Assembly: GCA_903863315.1 (NCBI GenBank)
Contig: CAIPBN010000706.1
Span: 1-16,616, forward strand
Length of the DNA: 16,616 bases
Source: an uncultured Verrucomicrobiota bacterium
Lineage (GTDB): Bacteria; Verrucomicrobiota; Verrucomicrobiia; Limisphaerales; SXTU01
Reading direction: 5' to 3'
Part shown: piece by piece, positions 14,736-16,616 of the stretch
How positions within the stretch are numbered: the stretch's first letter is position 1
Layout: every line of letters starts with the position of its first letter
Position numbers and translations under genes: made by a program
Notes under the pieces: generated by a model
What the model was told of the DNA's origin: nothing
Seen by the model: the letters and a program-made list of their open reading frames with translations, nothing else
The model's database searches: none

Positions 14736-15743
14736 TCAGCCCGCCGGCTGGGCTTGCAACGTGGTGCCGGCCAGCGCGGCTGGCGTCTCGTGAAAGTGCC
14801 CGTAGTGCCTGAACTTGGCGTAGCGCTGCCGCAGCCGCTCGCTGGTGGAGAGGCCATCCAACTGGGCCAGATGCTTGAGCAGATGCTGCTGGACAGTAAC
14901 GGCGGTGGCGGCGGGATCGTTGTGCGCGCCGCCGAGCGGCTCCGGAACGACTTCGTCCACCAAGCCCAGCTCCAGGAGGCTCTTGGAGGTGATCTTCAAG
15001 GCTTCGGCAGCCTTCGGGGCCGCCGCCCGGTCCTTCCACAAAATCGCCGCGCACCCTTCGGGACTGATGACAGAGTAGTAGGCGTTTTCCAAGATGAGCA
15101 CGCGGTCGGCCACCCCGATGCCGAGCGCACCACCGGAACCGCCTTCGCCGATGACTAGGGCGATGATGGGCACCTCCAGCAAGGTCATCTCGCGCAAATT
15201 CACGGCGATGGCTTCGGCGATGTGCCGTTCTTCGGCCCCGATGCCAGGATACGCGCCGGCGGTGTCGATCAAGGTGATGATGGGCAGGCCAAATTTGTCG
15301 GCCATGCGCATCAGGCGCAGGGCCTTGCGGTAGCCTTCTGGGTGGGCGGAACCGAAGTTGCGCAGGATGTTCTCCTTCGTGTCCCGGCCCTTCTGGGTGC
15401 CAATCACCATCACCGGCCGGTCCGCCAGCCTGGCCAGCCCGCCGACCATGGCACGGTCATCCGCGTAGAGCCGGTCGCCATGTAACTCGGAGAAATCCGT
15501 GAAGACGGTGCGGAGGTAATCGAGGGTGTAGGGCCGCTTGGGATGCCGCGCCAGCATGACGCGCTGCCAGGACGTGAGGTTGAGGTAAATCTGCCGGCGC
15601 GTTTCCTCCAGCTTCTGCTCCATCAAGCGGACTTCCTGCTCCAGGTTGATGCCCAGGTCGTGCTTCTCGGGGTGCTGCCTGAGCTCATCGAGCTTGCGCT
15701 GCAACTCGATGATGGGCTTCTCGAAGTCCAACTGATGTTTCAT
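14736..15743 (-). CDS. accA: Acetyl-CoA carboxylase carboxyltransferase subunit alpha
   Basis: 335 aa (E. coli 319). With AccD it transfers the carboxyl group from carboxybiotin to acetyl-CoA to form malonyl-CoA, the first step of fatty-acid synthesis. The N-terminal LDFEKPIIELQRKLDEL (5-21) is the classic AccA start. DFSELHGDR (83-91), GTQKGRDTKENI (115-126), NFG..HPEGYRKALRLM (129-145), LIDTAGAYPGIGAEERGQ-like DTAGAYPGIGAEER (160-173), GEGGSGGALGIGVADRVLILENA.YSVISPEGCAAILWKD (199-238) and ALKITS (248-253) follow in order. The ATG at 15743 is chosen; an upstream in-frame start at 15911 would add 56 Cys/Arg-rich unconserved residues across the promoter. accD and accBC are not in the window. 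It is divergent from the WecA-like gene. Confidence 0.96.
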   Translation of the reverse strand: MKHQLDFEKPIIELQRKLDELRQHPEKHDLGINLEQEVRLMEQKLEETRRQIYLNLTSWQRVMLARHPKRPYTLDYLRTVFTDFSELHGDRLYADDRAMVGGLARLADRPVMVIGTQKGRDTKENILRNFGSAHPEGYRKALRLMRMADKFGLPIITLIDTAGAYPGIGAEERHIAEAIAVNLREMTLLEVPIIALVIGEGGSGGALGIGVADRVLILENAYYSVISPEGCAAILWKDRAAAPKAAEALKITSKSLLELGLVDEVVPEPLGGAHNDPAATAVTVQQHLLKHLAQLDGLSTSERLRQRYAKFRHYGHFHETPAALAGTTLQAQPAG

Positions 15744-15751
15744 GCGGTGAC

Positions 15752-15780
15752 AGCTTAGGGAGCAGCCTCCGCAGAGGCAA
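15752..15780 (-). promoter_or_regulatory. Candidate sigma70 promoter for accA
   Basis: On the minus strand TTGCCT (15780-15775) and TAAGCT (15757-15752) are spaced by exactly 17 bp. The -35 matches 4 of 6 and the -10 about 4 of 6. The -10 ends 8 nt before the accA ATG, so transcription would begin at or beside the start codon. Confidence 0.42.
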
Positions 15781-15923
15781 CGTGAATCCCAGCCCCACGA
15801 AGCGCTGCGACAAGGTGGAATTTGGGCTTTCGCGCGCCGCTCAATCGTGCCATAAAACTCGGGCGCTCGTCGCGTGGACGCAGAATGGTCCCCCCGCGGC
15901 CAGCGCGCCAAGTTCGGCGTGTC

Positions 15924-16616
15924 ATGACAGTTTTCACTCTGCTGGTTTGCGGCTTGATTGGCTTCCTCGTCTCGTGGGGGCTAATCCCGGTGATCTTGGG
16001 GGCATGCCAGCGCGCTGGCGGGGCGCGACGGGACAAGTGTTTTCACCAAACCAACAAGGAGTCCATTCCCCGCCTCGGCGGAATCGCGCTCGGCGCCGCC
16101 TTCCTCGCAGTGGTGCTGGCCTTGAGCTACTTCAGCCCGGAGTCGATGTCGCCTGACGTGCTTTCCGTGGTGCTGGGTTCGCTGGCCATGTTTGGCCTCG
16201 GCATCCTGGACGACGTCCACCCCATCGGCGCGCGCATGAAGCTGCTGGGGCAGATCGTCATCTCCGTGGTGGTGGCCACCGGCGGCTCAAACATTGAGCA
16301 GATCACCAACCCCTTCACCGGTGCCAGCCACCCCATTGGCGCGTGGGGCTTGATGGTGACAGTCTTCTGGCTGGTGGCCCTCACAAACCTGATCAATATC
16401 ATCGATGGCATCGACGGGCTGGCGGGAGGCATCAGCCTGATGCTCATGGTGCTCATGGTGCATACCGGCATCAGCAGTGGCAACTTGGTGGCTCCCATCG
16501 CGGTGGGAATGATCGGCGCGCTGCTCGGGTTCCTGTATTTCAACTTCCCGCCGGCCCGCATTTACATGGGGGACGGCGGGGCTTATTTCTTGGGCTTTAT
16601 CATTGGCGGCCTCACC
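15924..16616 (+). CDS. WecA/MraY-family undecaprenyl-phosphate sugar-1-phosphate transferase, 3'-partial
   Basis: An open frame of 231 codons from ATG 15924 runs off the right edge. It is a polytopic membrane protein: TM1 at residues 5-26, then hydrophobic stretches near 52-70, 79-95, 108-120, 140-158, 169-181 and 187-206. Family motifs are intact: ESIPRLGG (46-53), the Mg-binding LGILDD (92-97) followed by ARMKLLGQ (103-110), NLINIIDGIDGLAGG (155-169), and YMGDGGAYFLGF (214-225). These enzymes transfer a sugar phosphate from a UDP-sugar to undecaprenyl phosphate at the inner face of the cytoplasmic membrane. The IPRLGG and DGIDGLAGG forms fit the WecA/TagO branch (O-antigen, exopolysaccharide, teichoic-type polymers) better than MraY. 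The specificity loop near the C-terminus lies outside the window. No Shine-Dalgarno site precedes it. Confidence 0.92.
   Translation, partial: MTVFTLLVCGLIGFLVSWGLIPVILGACQRAGGARRDKCFHQTNKESIPRLGGIALGAAFLAVVLALSYFSPESMSPDVLSVVLGSLAMFGLGILDDVHPIGARMKLLGQIVISVVVATGGSNIEQITNPFTGASHPIGAWGLMVTVFWLVALTNLINIIDGIDGLAGGISLMLMVLMVHTGISSGNLVAPIAVGMIGALLGFLYFNFPPARIYMGDGGAYFLGFIIGGLT

Noticed and set aside
15744..15911. 56-residue N-terminal extension of accA
   Set aside because: The added residues are rich in Cys, Arg and Ser and not conserved. The MKHQLDFEKP start matches the family, and the extension would cross the candidate promoter.
15744..15923. 180-bp divergent region as a riboswitch or small gene
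   Set aside because: Apart from the accA promoter candidate, only CATAAA at 15851-15856 and TGGACG at 15875-15880 stand out, and these do not combine into a properly spaced promoter for the WecA-like gene. No conserved RNA structure is recognised.

Overview
The window reads as chromosomal DNA of a GC-rich (about 60-65% by eye) Gram-negative bacterium, most likely a member of the Verrucomicrobiota (Pedosphaera/Limisphaera-like) or a close PVC relative. That placement is an inference. It rests on the mix of secreted FG-GAP, PQQ-propeller and BNR proteins, two Tat-exported enzymes, a cytoplasmic Ser/Thr kinase, a separate accA, and translation starts without Shine-Dalgarno sequences. No phage, IS element, CRISPR array, tRNA or rRNA was seen. 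Coding density is high, with no gap above about 180 bp between genes.

Layout. 1-3300 (+): a partial FG-GAP/VCBS protein, then a secreted predicted neuraminidase whose N-terminus is a cystatin-like domain. 3354-4310 (-): a Tat-exported MsrP-type molybdoenzyme. 4441-5547 (+): a soluble cyclic-nucleotide-binding histidine kinase. 5569-6876 (-): a secreted PQQ-type beta-propeller protein. 6993-7730 (+): uppS, converging on xseB-dxs (-, 10100-7767). 10203-12362 (+): a DinG/XPD-type iron-sulfur helicase divergent from xseB and carrying an in-frame palindromic repeat insertion. 12421-14581 (-): an SMP-30/gluconolactonase-like Tat protein, and upstream of it a Ser/Thr kinase with an altered catalytic loop. 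14736-15743 (-): accA. 15924-16616 (+): the first 231 codons of a WecA/MraY-family phosphoglycosyltransferase that runs off the window.

How the genes relate. dxs (first MEP-pathway step), uppS (polyprenyl carrier synthesis) and the WecA-like enzyme (a user of undecaprenyl phosphate) belong to one isoprenoid-to-envelope theme, and accA supplies malonyl-CoA for membrane lipids. xseB and dinG are DNA-repair functions sharing a short divergent promoter region. The secreted proteins at the left look like accessory, polymer-handling or surface proteins.

Most interesting signals: (1) the cystatin-like/BNR fusion; (2) a 26-bp inverted repeat built of a heptamer, inserted in frame directly after the TSAT motif of the helicase; (3) no Shine-Dalgarno sequence before any of 12 starts, with sigma70-like -10 boxes only 8-12 nt from several start codons, suggesting leaderless mRNAs; (4) a GC-rich hairpin without a T-tract at all four convergent gene junctions; (5) a kinase with HRDAHLRN in place of HRDxKxxN.
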